From Flavobacteriaceae bacterium (GTDB lineage: Bacteria; Bacteroidota; Bacteroidia; Flavobacteriales; Flavobacteriaceae), in the NCBI GenBank assembly GCA_029238515.1, contig JAQWFW010000021.1, positions 1 through 53,503 on the forward strand: DNA of 53,503 nucleotides, in the 5' to 3' direction. Below, one piece after another: positions 1-7,959 of this stretch; the first letter of the stretch is position 1; the number at the start of each line of letters is the position of its first letter. The position numbers were made by a program, and so were the translations under genes. The notes under the pieces were generated by a model. The model had not been told where the DNA came from, made no database searches, and saw nothing but the letters and a program-made list of their open reading frames with translations.

Positions 1-18
1 GGCGAAAAATAGCTACAT

Positions 19-1311
19 TTGAGTACATCCAAAAAGATACACTTGATTGCATTTGAACCACATCTTGAATTTGCGTTAAACTTAGACCGGAACGATCCAC
101 TCGCTAAGTACAGAACTGCATTCCACATCCCAAAAGATGAACAAAGCAACGACTGGTTGTATTTTACAGGGAATTCTCTGGGACTTCAACCCAAAACCAC
201 CAAATCGGCCATTGAGCAAGAACTGAATGATTGGGCCAATTTGGGTGTCGAAGGCCATTTTGAAGCCAAAAATCCATGGATGCCCTACCACGAATTTCTC
301 ACCGATAGTATGGCCAAAATTGTGGGCGCAAAACCCATTGAAATTGTGGTCATGAATACCCTCACTACAAACCTCCATCTTTTGATGGTTTCCTTTTACA
401 ACCCCACAAAAAAAAGACATAAAATTCTTATAGAAAGTGATGCTTTCCCATCGGATCGCTACGCGGTACAAACACAATTGGAATTTCATGGATATGATGC
501 CAATGAATGCCTAATAGAGTGGACACCTCGCACAGATGAAAAATTATTACGCACAGAAGACCTCGAACAAATTCTTGAAACGCAAGGCGAAGAAATTGCA
601 CTCTTGCTTATTGGCGGAGTAAATTATTACACAGGGCAATATTTGGATTTAAAAAAAATTGCAGCTCTCGGTCATGCCAAAGGATGTAAAGTAGGTGTTG
701 ATTTGGCGCATGGTGCAGGTAATATCCAACCCGAATTGCATGATTCTGGTGTCGATTTTGCGGCTTGGTGCACCTACAAATATTTAAATGCTGGTCCCGG
801 TAGTCTTGGTGGTGTATTTGTTCATGAACGCTATGCCCACGACAAGACTTTAAAACGTTTTGCAGGATGGTGGAGTCAAAATAAAGCCACGCGCTTCAAT
901 ATGCGTCAGCCACTCGACGTTACACCTGGTGCAGAAGGATGGCAACTTAGCAATCCACCCATTTTATCGATGGCCGCCATCAAAGCTGCCTTGGATTTAT
1001 TCAATGAAGTGGGGATGAACAAATTGAGGGAAAAATCAATCAAACTCACCAGTTATTTGGAATACCTTATCACAGCATTGAATCATGCACAAATAGAAAT
1101 CATAACGCCAAGTGATCCCCACCAACGTGGGTGTCAATTGTCGATTCAAGTGAAAAATGCTAATAAAGATTTACACAAAAAACTAACTGAACAGCACGTC
1201 ATTACCGATTGGAGAGAACCTGATGTGATCCGCTGTGCACCAGTCCCATTTTATAACTCTTTTGAAGATGTGTATCGGATGGTAGAAATTTTAAAAACTC
1301 TTTTGCCATGA
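19..1311 (+). CDS. kynU: Kynureninase
   Basis: PLP-dependent hydrolase that cleaves kynurenine or 3-hydroxykynurenine to (3-hydroxy)anthranilate plus alanine, in the cytoplasm. The 430-residue length is normal for the family. Family features visible are the N-terminal YFTGNSLGLQP stretch, the VGVDLAHGAGN segment with the PLP-contacting Asp, and CTYKYLNAGPG with the Schiff-base lysine at about residue 254. The start is a TTG: an in-frame stop at 10-12 closes the upstream side and the first in-frame ATG is about 88 codons inside the conserved fold, so a non-ATG start is forced. It overlaps kmo by an ATGA junction, indicating translational coupling. It is the first gene seen of the kynurenine operon; the promoter lies outside the window or in the first few bases. 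Confidence 0.95.
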   Translation: MSTSKKIHLIAFEPHLEFALNLDRNDPLAKYRTAFHIPKDEQSNDWLYFTGNSLGLQPKTTKSAIEQELNDWANLGVEGHFEAKNPWMPYHEFLTDSMAKIVGAKPIEIVVMNTLTTNLHLLMVSFYNPTKKRHKILIESDAFPSDRYAVQTQLEFHGYDANECLIEWTPRTDEKLLRTEDLEQILETQGEEIALLLIGGVNYYTGQYLDLKKIAALGHAKGCKVGVDLAHGAGNIQPELHDSGVDFAAWCTYKYLNAGPGSLGGVFVHERYAHDKTLKRFAGWWSQNKATRFNMRQPLDVTPGAEGWQLSNPPILSMAAIKAALDLFNEVGMNKLREKSIKLTSYLEYLITALNHAQIEIITPSDPHQRGCQLSIQVKNANKDLHKKLTEQHVITDWREPDVIRCAPVPFYNSFEDVYRMVEILKTLLP

Positions 1312-2711
1312 ACAACAAAGAAAATATACTCATCATAGGAGCTGGTCTTTGCGGTTCGCTTTTGGCCTTACGACTGGGACAACGGGGCTACAATGTTCGA
1401 GTGATGGAATTGCGACCAGACCTTCGAAAAGTAGACCTCAGCGCTGGACGTTCTATAAATTTGGCCTTTTCAAATCGTGGACTAAAAGCCATGAAAATGG
1501 TGGGGTTAGAAGATAAAGTGAACAAACTCTGTATCCCCATGCATGGACGTATGCTACACGATAAAAAAGGTGTTACAAAACTCTCAAAATACAGCGGACG
1601 AGAAGATGAATATATCAACTCAATTTCTAGAGAATTACTCACCGCTTTACTCATTGATGAAGCTGAAGCATTGGACAATGTCAGCATTGAATTTGATGTC
1701 AAATGCAATGAAGTTGATTTTGAGCAAAATGTGGCTAATTTCACAAATACAATCAGCAAGAGGACCTTTGAGTGTAGCGCAGACCTCATATTTGGAACCG
1801 ATGGTGCAGGTTCAGCACTTCGAAAAAGTTATTTTTCAGAACGTAAATTTTTATTTAGTTTTTCACAAAACTTTCTTACGCATGGCTACAAAGAATTGAC
1901 CATTCCACCCACAAAAGATGGTGGATTCAAAACGTTTAAAAATGCACTTCATATTTGGCCAAGAGGCGAATACATGATCATTGCACTTCCAAATTTGGAT
2001 GGGAGTTTTACAGTTACTTTATTTTTGGCTTACGATGGGGGAACTTACAATTTCAACAGTTTAACGACCAAAGAAAAAGTTATTGAATTTTTTAGTAAAG
2101 AATTTCCTGATGCTGTGAAACTAATGCCCAATTTGGCAACAGAATTTTTCGAAAATCCAACAGCACCACTAGGCACAATCAAATGTTACCCATGGCAGTA
2201 CAAAGGAAAAAACATGCTGTTAGGTGATGCCGCACACGCCATTGTCCCCTTTTATGGACAAGGGATGAATGCTTCTTTTGAAGATGTCGTAGAATTTGAT
2301 ACATTTTTGGACTTACACACTGGAGATTGGGAAAAAACGTTCAATGCATTTCAACAAAAAAGAAAAACAGACACCGATGGTATAGCCGATTTGGCTATTG
2401 ATAATTTTCATGAAATGAAAGACCATGTGGCCAATCCTCTTTTTCAGAAAAAACGAGCATTGGAGATGACTTTAGAAACAGAATTACCAAATGATTATTT
2501 TTCAAAATATTCGTTAGTAACATTTTGCGAACACATTGGTTATCATGAAGCTATGACTCGCGGTCGTGCACAAGACAAAGCCATTTTGAATATGATTGAT
2601 GACAATGAAATTGATCAACAAATGCCCATTGATGAACTTCATGAAAAGATAAAAAAAGAAACCAATTCCATTTTGGAAGATGATAAAGTTGCAAAAACTT
2701 TACATCATTAA
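1308..2711 (+). CDS. kmo: Kynurenine 3-monooxygenase (FAD-dependent)
   Basis: Flavoprotein hydroxylase that converts L-kynurenine to 3-hydroxykynurenine with NADPH and O2. The Rossmann dinucleotide motif GAGLCG is at residues 11-16 with the ribose-binding Glu at 34. The second FAD motif (DGAGS) starts at about 165, and the [16 protein letters not shown] signature begins at about 306, which is the class A monooxygenase pattern with the KMO-type PFYGQG continuation. At 467 residues it matches the family. There is no obvious strongly hydrophobic C-terminal anchor like that of the mitochondrial enzyme, so it is probably soluble or peripheral. It is translationally coupled to kynU (ATGA overlap) and followed within 15 bases by the deaminase gene. 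Together with kynU it commits kynurenine to 3-hydroxyanthranilate. Confidence 0.95.
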   Translation: MNNKENILIIGAGLCGSLLALRLGQRGYNVRVMELRPDLRKVDLSAGRSINLAFSNRGLKAMKMVGLEDKVNKLCIPMHGRMLHDKKGVTKLSKYSGREDEYINSISRELLTALLIDEAEALDNVSIEFDVKCNEVDFEQNVANFTNTISKRTFECSADLIFGTDGAGSALRKSYFSERKFLFSFSQNFLTHGYKELTIPPTKDGGFKTFKNALHIWPRGEYMIIALPNLDGSFTVTLFLAYDGGTYNFNSLTTKEKVIEFFSKEFPDAVKLMPNLATEFFENPTAPLGTIKCYPWQYKGKNMLLGDAAHAIVPFYGQGMNASFEDVVEFDTFLDLHTGDWEKTFNAFQQKRKTDTDGIADLAIDNFHEMKDHVANPLFQKKRALEMTLETELPNDYFSKYSLVTFCEHIGYHEAMTRGRAQDKAILNMIDDNEIDQQMPIDELHEKIKKETNSILEDDKVAKTLHH

Positions 2712-2725
2712 ACACAACGTTGATT

Positions 2726-3130
2726 ATGAGTAAAACAGTCACACCAAGAGGCGCCTACCCACACACAAAACGTGTAGGTGATTTTATTTTTGTTTCGGGA
2801 ACAAGTTCTAGACGACCAGACAACTCAATTGCAGGAGTGGAAATCATAGACGCCATGGGAACAAAAAAATTGGACGCTGCAGTACAAACGCGAGAAATGC
2901 TTCAAAACATAGATAAAAATTTAGCAAAAGAAGGCGCTTCATTGGCCGATGTGGTTGATGTCACCTCATTTTTGGTCAACATGAACGATTTTGCAGATTA
3001 TAACAAGGCCTATGCAGAATTTTTTAGTCCTGAAAATGGCCCTACACGTACCACAGTAGCGGTACACCAACTCCCCCACCCCGATTTGGTGGTAGAGATA
3101 AAAGTAGTAGCGTACAAAAAACAGAGCTAA
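2726..3130 (+). CDS. RidA-family 2-aminomuconate deaminase
   Basis: Small trimeric-type RidA/YjgF-fold protein of about 134 residues. Its position between kmo and the semialdehyde dehydrogenase, and the sequence start [30 protein letters not shown], match the RidA-like 2-aminomuconate deaminases of nitrobenzoate and tryptophan catabolism (NbaF/AmnD type) rather than the generic enamine deaminase RidA. The conserved Arg of the fold is kept in [13 protein letters not shown] (about residue 108), and the C-terminal VEIKVVAY strand is typical. It should hydrolyse 2-aminomuconate to 4-oxalocrotonate and ammonia. The ATG at 2726 is preferred over a TTG two codons upstream. Its stop overlaps the next start (TAATG). 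Function is inferred from family and context. Confidence 0.85.
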   Translation: MSKTVTPRGAYPHTKRVGDFIFVSGTSSRRPDNSIAGVEIIDAMGTKKLDAAVQTREMLQNIDKNLAKEGASLADVVDVTSFLVNMNDFADYNKAYAEFFSPENGPTRTTVAVHQLPHPDLVVEIKVVAYKKQS

Positions 3131-4572
3131 TGACCATAAAAAATTACATCAATGGAGCTTATTGCATGCCGTCAAGCCAAAATTGGCTAGATGTAATTGA
3201 CCCCAGTATAGGTGAAATTTATGGACAACTTCCAAACTCTAACCGTGAAGATGTACAACAAGCATATGAAGCCGCAGAAAAAGCATTTCCAGAGTGGTCC
3301 AAAACAAGTGTAGAAAAACGAAGTACGATTTTAGCCAAAATTGCAGATTTAATTGAAGACAATTTAGAGGTTTTAGCCAAAGCAGAAAGCATGGATAATG
3401 GTAAGCCAATCACATTGGCTAAAACTGTAGATATTCCTAGAGCAGCCAGTAATTTTAGATTTTTTAGTCAAGCAATTACTCAGTTTTATAGTGAAAGCCA
3501 TGAACAAATTGCGGCAAAATCAATCAATTTCACGCTTAGGCAACCCATTGGGGTTGTGGGTTGTATATCCCCGTGGAATTTACCTCTCTATTTATTCACT
3601 TGGAAAATAGCACCTGCCTTGGCAGCTGGAAATTGTGTAGTGGCTAAACCTAGTGAAGTCACTCCCTATACAGCATTTTTATTAGCAGAACTATGCAGCA
3701 AAGCTGGACTCCCAAAAGGTGTACTAAACATAGTACACGGATTAGGATCAAGTACCGGACAAGCCATTGTGGAACATCCCAACATCAAAGCTATTTCTTT
3801 TACAGGGGGCACCAAAACTGGCGCACACATTGCGCGAACAGCCGCACCATTATTCAAGAAATTATCGCTAGAACTCGGTGGCAAAAACCCCAATATCATT
3901 TTCGCCGATTGCGACTATGAAAAAATGCTGACGACAACAATAAAATCAGCTTTTGCCAACCAAGGTCAAATCTGTCTTTGTGGAAGTCGAATTTTTGTAG
4001 AAGCAACCATATACAAGCAATTCAAAACCGATTTCGTTGAAAAAGTAAAACAATTAAAAGTTGGACTACCTTCCAAAAAAAGTAGCGATTTAGGCGCTTT
4101 AGTTTCAAAAGCTCACCTAGAAAAAGTATTGAATTACGTTGAAAAAGCAAAACAAGAAAACATGAATATTTTGTGTGGTGGGCAAAAGATTTCTATAGAA
4201 CATGGCGAAAACGGTTATTATATGCAACCCACCATAATTGAGGTGTCTTCCAACGATTGTGTCTTGAATCAAGAAGAAATTTTTGGCCCAATAGTTACAC
4301 TAATGCCCTTTGAAAATGATGAAGAAGCATTGGCACTAGCCAACACTTCTTCTTACGGGCTATCGGCTACAGTATGGACCAATAATTTGAAGCGAAGCTT
4401 ACACTTTTCTCAGCATTTAGAAACTGGTATTGTGTGGGTCAATACATGGATGCAACGCGATTTGCGCACTCCTTTTGGTGGTCAAAAAAATTCTGGTGTA
4501 GGTCGCGAAGGCGGTTTTGAGGTGTTGTGCTTTTTTACTGAAGCCAAAAATATATGTATTAATTATGAATAA
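3130..4572 (+). CDS. 2-aminomuconic 6-semialdehyde dehydrogenase (ALDH superfamily)
   Basis: NAD-dependent aldehyde dehydrogenase of 480 residues. Motifs in order are GCISPWNLPLYLFTWKIAPALAAGNCVVAKPSE, FTGGTKTG, LELGGKNPNI (general-base Glu) and FANQGQICLCGSR with the nucleophilic Cys at residue 282, then the EEIFGPIV and PFGGQKNSGVGREGG cofactor segments. In this operon the natural substrate is 2-aminomuconate semialdehyde, produced by the ACMSD two genes downstream, giving 2-aminomuconate for the neighbouring RidA-type deaminase. It resembles AmnC/NbaE and the vertebrate ALDH8A1. The start overlaps the deaminase stop by one base (TAATG), and the stop is six bases before the SDR gene. The family call is secure; the substrate is from context. 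Confidence 0.9.
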   Translation: MTIKNYINGAYCMPSSQNWLDVIDPSIGEIYGQLPNSNREDVQQAYEAAEKAFPEWSKTSVEKRSTILAKIADLIEDNLEVLAKAESMDNGKPITLAKTVDIPRAASNFRFFSQAITQFYSESHEQIAAKSINFTLRQPIGVVGCISPWNLPLYLFTWKIAPALAAGNCVVAKPSEVTPYTAFLLAELCSKAGLPKGVLNIVHGLGSSTGQAIVEHPNIKAISFTGGTKTGAHIARTAAPLFKKLSLELGGKNPNIIFADCDYEKMLTTTIKSAFANQGQICLCGSRIFVEATIYKQFKTDFVEKVKQLKVGLPSKKSSDLGALVSKAHLEKVLNYVEKAKQENMNILCGGQKISIEHGENGYYMQPTIIEVSSNDCVLNQEEIFGPIVTLMPFENDEEALALANTSSYGLSATVWTNNLKRSLHFSQHLETGIVWVNTWMQRDLRTPFGGQKNSGVGREGGFEVLCFFTEAKNICINYE

Positions 4573-4578
4573 GGTTTT

Positions 4579-5361
4579 ATGGAATTAAATTTAAAAAATA
4601 AATCTGCACTAGTTTGCGGAAGTACGCAAGGCATAGGGCGTGCAACAGCAATAGCTTTGGCCGATGAAGGTGCAAGAATTACACTCATTGCGCGAAACGA
4701 ACAAAAACTCAAACAGGTTCTTTCTAAGTTGCCGAAAAATGCAGCACATGACTATATTGTAGCCGATTTTTCTGATCCACAGCAACTAAAATCTCAGGTT
4801 GCAAACTACTTGTCGTCCAATACAGGGTTCCATATTCTTGTAAATAATACAGGAGGTCCACGAAGTGGAGCCATCATAGAAGCTACTTTAGAGGAATTTG
4901 AATCTGCTTTTACTCAGCATCTAAAGTGTAATCATGTACTCACACAACTGCTTACACCTTTTATGAAATCGGAACAATACGGCCGTATCATTAACGTGAT
5001 TTCTACTTCTGTAAAAGAACCCATTGAAGGACTTGGCGTAAGTAATACCATACGCAATGCGGTTGGGAATTGGAGTAAAACCCTATCTTTTGAATTGGGT
5101 GGATTTGGTATAACTGTGAATAATGTTTTACCTGGATTTACGGAAACAGAACGTTTGAACGAAATCATCGATATCAAAGCCAAAAAAGCAAAAGTTTCAT
5201 TTGAAGAAATGGAAGAGCTTATGAAAACTTATACTCCAGCAAAACGCTTTGCAAAACCAGAAGAAACGGCCAATGCCATAGTGTTTTTGGCCAGTGAAGC
5301 GGCGAGCTATATCAATGGGGTCAATATTCCTGTTGACGGTGGACGAACAAAATCTTTGTAA
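4579..5361 (+). CDS. SDR-family protein lacking the catalytic Tyr and Lys
   Basis: A 260-residue short-chain dehydrogenase/reductase fold. The nucleotide-binding motif is present (GSTQGIGRA near the N-terminus), with an NNTGGP variant of the NNAG motif and the usual C-terminal FLASEAASYINGVNIPVDGG. The active site is abnormal. Taking the catalytic Ser as residue 142 (VISTS), the Tyr expected 13 residues later falls on Ser155 and the Lys expected at 159 is Arg159, in the stretch VSNTIRNAV. Related divergent SDRs with this SN-x-x-R pattern exist and are often labelled 3-oxoacyl-ACP reductase-like. It sits between the semialdehyde dehydrogenase and haaO, so it probably has a role in aminomuconate metabolism. 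Whether it is an oxidoreductase at all is open. Confidence 0.85.
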   Translation: MELNLKNKSALVCGSTQGIGRATAIALADEGARITLIARNEQKLKQVLSKLPKNAAHDYIVADFSDPQQLKSQVANYLSSNTGFHILVNNTGGPRSGAIIEATLEEFESAFTQHLKCNHVLTQLLTPFMKSEQYGRIINVISTSVKEPIEGLGVSNTIRNAVGNWSKTLSFELGGFGITVNNVLPGFTETERLNEIIDIKAKKAKVSFEEMEELMKTYTPAKRFAKPEETANAIVFLASEAASYINGVNIPVDGGRTKSL

Positions 5362-5390
5362 CTTTATACGCATAATATAAATATATAAAC

Positions 5391-5915
5391 ATGAGCAAAA
5401 TCGTATCTCCACTCAATTTTAAAGCTTGGATAGAAGAAAACCGAGCCCTACTCAAGCCCCCTGTCGGCAATAAATGTGTTTGGCAAGATGGCGAATTTAT
5501 CGTGATGGTTGTCGGAGGCCCAAACAATAGAAAAGATTATCATTACAACGAAACACCAGAGTTTTTCTATCAAGTTGAAGGTGACATAATTTTAAAAATC
5601 ATAGACAAAGGTATAGCCAAAGATGTACATATTAAAGAGGGTGATATTTATTTGTTGCCTGCAAAAGTTCCACATTCTCCACAACGTGGAGCCAATACTG
5701 TTGGACTTTTGATTGAATACCCCAGAGCCGAAGACATGGAAGACGCTTTGGAATGGTACTGCGAGTCTTGCAATCATCAATTGTACAGAGAACCCTTTAC
5801 ACTAAAAAATATAGAAACCGACATGCCTGCTATTTTTGATCGATATTATTCAGATGATGAAAAATGTACTTGTGAAAAGTGCGGCGCAAAAATGGAAGCT
5901 CCCAATAATTTATAA
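5391..5915 (+). CDS. nbaC: 3-hydroxyanthranilate 3,4-dioxygenase
   Basis: Cupin-fold Fe(II) extradiol dioxygenase that opens 3-hydroxyanthranilate to 2-amino-3-carboxymuconate semialdehyde. All expected residues are visible in the 174-residue product: Fe ligands His51, Glu57 and His95, and the substrate-contacting Arg47 and Arg99. The C-terminal rubredoxin-like metal site is formed by Cys124 and Cys127 with Cys161 and Cys164 (an extra Cys159 is present). This is the bacterial two-metal form. The gene starts 29 bases after the SDR gene and is followed nine bases on by the decarboxylase that uses its unstable product. The tight coupling makes sense because the product otherwise cyclises to quinolinate. 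The gene is also known as haaO. Confidence 0.96.
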   Translation: MSKIVSPLNFKAWIEENRALLKPPVGNKCVWQDGEFIVMVVGGPNNRKDYHYNETPEFFYQVEGDIILKIIDKGIAKDVHIKEGDIYLLPAKVPHSPQRGANTVGLLIEYPRAEDMEDALEWYCESCNHQLYREPFTLKNIETDMPAIFDRYYSDDEKCTCEKCGAKMEAPNNL

Positions 5916-5924
5916 TCCACAAAC

Positions 5925-7007
5925 ATGAAACTAAAACTGCGCATCAACGGCCATTCTCACCTTCTTCCCTACCCAGAAGAAATCCCTCAATTCATGAAAG
6001 ACAAAGAAATATTTTGGGTTGATGATGAGCGAAAATACATGCTTCAAAAAGGATGGAGCCGTCCTGTTACTCATTCTAGTTTTTTTCTTGATGAAAAACT
6101 GGAGTGGATGGATGAAAATAAAATTGATCATGCCGTTGTACTCAATCTTTCACAATTGTACGGCAATGGATTACGTTTGGAAATGATGAAAAAGGCCTTG
6201 CGTTTTCAAAATGATTTTAATGCAAAAATTCAACAAAACCACGCCTCCAAATTCACTTGTGGATTTGTGATTCATCCTGGATTTATTCAAGGTGCGCTTT
6301 GGGAAATCGAACGCTGTGTAGAAGAATTAGGGCTAAATGTTTTATGTCTTCCAACGCACTTCATGGACAGTATTGGACAGTGGCGGAGTGTTTTTGACAA
6401 AGAAAATGATGCGATTTTTGAATTAGCAAATCACTATAATTTAGCTATAGAAATTCATCCTTACGATGGCGATAAAATGATTAAACTCGAAAATACGTCA
6501 TGGCGCTTTCATTTGATTTGGATGTTGGCTCAATGTGGTGATGCCTATCATTTTTATACACTCAACGGTATGCAAGAACGTTTTCCAAACATCAGAACAT
6601 GCTTTGCACACGGTGGTCAAATGGCACAAATGAATCTTGGTCGACGCATACAAGGATTTGATGGTCGTCCCGATTTATTTGACGGAAAAACACACCCTCG
6701 AAAAGCGGTAGGACACCCAAATATTTATTTTGACACTCTTGTTCATGACACCGATTCTTTTGATTTGATGCTAAAACGTCAAGGCAGTAATCAAATCATT
6801 ATGGGTCTAGACGACCCTTATCCGCTTGGAGAAATGGAAAGCGAAGCACAATCGTCGTATCCAGGTAAATTGTTGGATTTGGCTAAAGAACGGTCTATTA
6901 TTGATCAAAACCAATATGACGATATTTGGGAAGATAATGTGTTGCGCTGGTTGTTTGGAAATGATACAAAGAAAATTGAGTCTTTAACCCAAAAAATTTT
7001 AGAATAA
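5925..7007 (+). CDS. nbaD: 2-amino-3-carboxymuconate-6-semialdehyde decarboxylase (ACMSD)
   Basis: Amidohydrolase-superfamily decarboxylase of 360 residues that removes CO2 from aminocarboxymuconate semialdehyde, diverting flux from quinolinate/NAD toward 2-aminomuconate semialdehyde. The Zn-site residues are all present with family-like spacing: His10 and His12 (HSH), His178 (EIHPYDG), His229 (FAHGG) and Asp296 (GLDDPYPLGE). The GxDDPYPLGE segment is diagnostic of ACMSD rather than of other amidohydrolases. It follows the dioxygenase gene after nine bases and its stop overlaps the methyltransferase start (TAATG). Its presence shows that the operon is catabolic and not a de novo NAD route. 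Confidence 0.95.
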   Translation: MKLKLRINGHSHLLPYPEEIPQFMKDKEIFWVDDERKYMLQKGWSRPVTHSSFFLDEKLEWMDENKIDHAVVLNLSQLYGNGLRLEMMKKALRFQNDFNAKIQQNHASKFTCGFVIHPGFIQGALWEIERCVEELGLNVLCLPTHFMDSIGQWRSVFDKENDAIFELANHYNLAIEIHPYDGDKMIKLENTSWRFHLIWMLAQCGDAYHFYTLNGMQERFPNIRTCFAHGGQMAQMNLGRRIQGFDGRPDLFDGKTHPRKAVGHPNIYFDTLVHDTDSFDLMLKRQGSNQIIMGLDDPYPLGEMESEAQSSYPGKLLDLAKERSIIDQNQYDDIWEDNVLRWLFGNDTKKIESLTQKILE

Positions 7008-7648
7008 TGCACTTCATTCCAGAAGCGTTAGATCAGTATACTGTTCAGCACTCCGAAGATGAGCCAGAGCTTCTTCAAGCATTGACGCGAGAAACGTACC
7101 AAAAAGTATTGCAACCCAGAATGCTCAGCGGGCATTATCAAGGACGTGTGTTGAGTATTATTTCAAAACTAATTCGCCCGAAAACAATTTTGGAGTTGGG
7201 AACGTTCACTGGGTATTCGGCATTGTGTTTGGCAGAGGGTCTGCAAAAGGATGGTGAACTTCATACGATAGACATCAATGATGAATTGGTCGCATTTCAA
7301 AGACGGTATTTTGATCAATCTGAGTATGGAGCCCAAATTCATCAACACCTTGGACCTGCTCTTGAAATTATTCCAAAATTGAACCTCACTTTTGATTTAG
7401 TATTTATGGATGCCGACAAACTGAATTACATCAATTATTTTTATAAAATTATAGATAAATTGAACCCTGGCGGAGTCATTCTTTCTGATAATGTGTTATG
7501 GAGTGGAAAAGTCATTGAACCCTTAGACAAAAATGATATTTCAACAAAAATTGTATTGGATTATAACCGTCTTTTAAAAGAAGATGAGCGGTTGGAAACT
7601 GTTCTTCTGCCTATACGCGATGGCCTAACCGTGAGCATCAAAAAATAA
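7007..7648 (+). CDS. SAM-dependent O-methyltransferase (COMT-like family 3)
   Basis: A 213-residue class I methyltransferase of the caffeoyl-CoA/catechol O-methyltransferase type. SAM motif I is seen as ILELGTFTGYSALCLAEGL, followed by an acidic strand end (HTIDIND) and the metal-binding DLVFMDADKLNY and LSDNVLWSG segments typical of Mg2+-dependent enzymes. Its start codon overlaps the ACMSD stop (TAATG), so it is likely cotranscribed with the kynurenine operon. Its substrate is unknown. An ortho-hydroxy aromatic of the pathway such as 3-hydroxyanthranilate would suit the family chemistry, but a role unrelated to the operon is equally possible. The stop lies two bases from the convergent tatA gene. 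Confidence 0.85.
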   Translation: MHFIPEALDQYTVQHSEDEPELLQALTRETYQKVLQPRMLSGHYQGRVLSIISKLIRPKTILELGTFTGYSALCLAEGLQKDGELHTIDINDELVAFQRRYFDQSEYGAQIHQHLGPALEIIPKLNLTFDLVFMDADKLNYINYFYKIIDKLNPGGVILSDNVLWSGKVIEPLDKNDISTKIVLDYNRLLKEDERLETVLLPIRDGLTVSIKK

Positions 7649-7650
7649 GA

Positions 7651-7935
7651 CTATAACTTTCGACGGACCGAACCAGTCAAATCTTCAATATCGCTTTTCA
7701 CTTTGTCGATCTCTTCTGAAACATCTTTGGTAAGATTGGTATCTATCCCTTGTTTTTCGGCACTGCGCTGAATTTCCCCTTTAATGTCGTTGGTAGCATT
7801 TTTTAGGGTACGCATTCCCTTGCCCATCCCTTTTGCAATATCAGGGATTTTATCTGCTCCAAATACCATAATCACAATAAAAAGAATGAATACAATTTCG
7901 GTACTGCTGATAAAAAGAGGAAAATGATGAATCAT
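7651..7935 (-). CDS. tatA: Twin-arginine translocase subunit TatA
   Basis: A 94-residue TatA/TatE-type protein. It has an N-terminal membrane helix (EIVFILFIVIMVFG), the FGADKIPDIAKGMGKGMR hinge and start of the amphipathic helix, then a charged, coiled C-terminal tail rich in Lys, Glu and Asp. It forms the pore ring that moves folded Tat substrates across the inner membrane. Translation starts at ATG 7935. A TATATTTG promoter octamer on the minus strand ends only four bases before this codon, suggesting a leaderless or nearly leaderless mRNA. It is convergent with the O-methyltransferase gene. TatC is not in the window. Confidence 0.93.
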   Translation of the reverse strand: MIHHFPLFISSTEIVFILFIVIMVFGADKIPDIAKGMGKGMRTLKNATNDIKGEIQRSAEKQGIDTNLTKDVSEEIDKVKSDIEDLTGSVRRKL

Positions 7936-7939
7936 ACTG

Positions 7940-7947
7940 CAAATATA
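7940..7947 (-). promoter_or_regulatory. TANNTTTG promoter octamer of tatA
   Basis: TATATTTG on the minus strand matches the Bacteroidota -7 element. It lies four bases upstream of the tatA ATG, so transcription would begin at or almost at the start codon. No clear TTG -33 partner was picked out. Confidence 0.5.
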
Positions 7948-7959
7948 GAAAGTATTCCT

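Noticed and set aside
1-18. Possible truncation of kynU at the window start
   Set aside because: An in-frame stop at 10-12 closes the frame just upstream, so the gene is complete with a TTG start.
82-489. 135-codon open frame on the minus strand inside kynU
   Set aside because: No family character or signal; it lies entirely inside a well-supported gene. The same holds for the other long antisense frames such as 1388-1789, 11769-12083 and 42433-42723.
2720-2725. TTG start for the RidA-type deaminase
   Set aside because: ATG 2726 gives the usual N-terminus and the extra two residues are not family-like.
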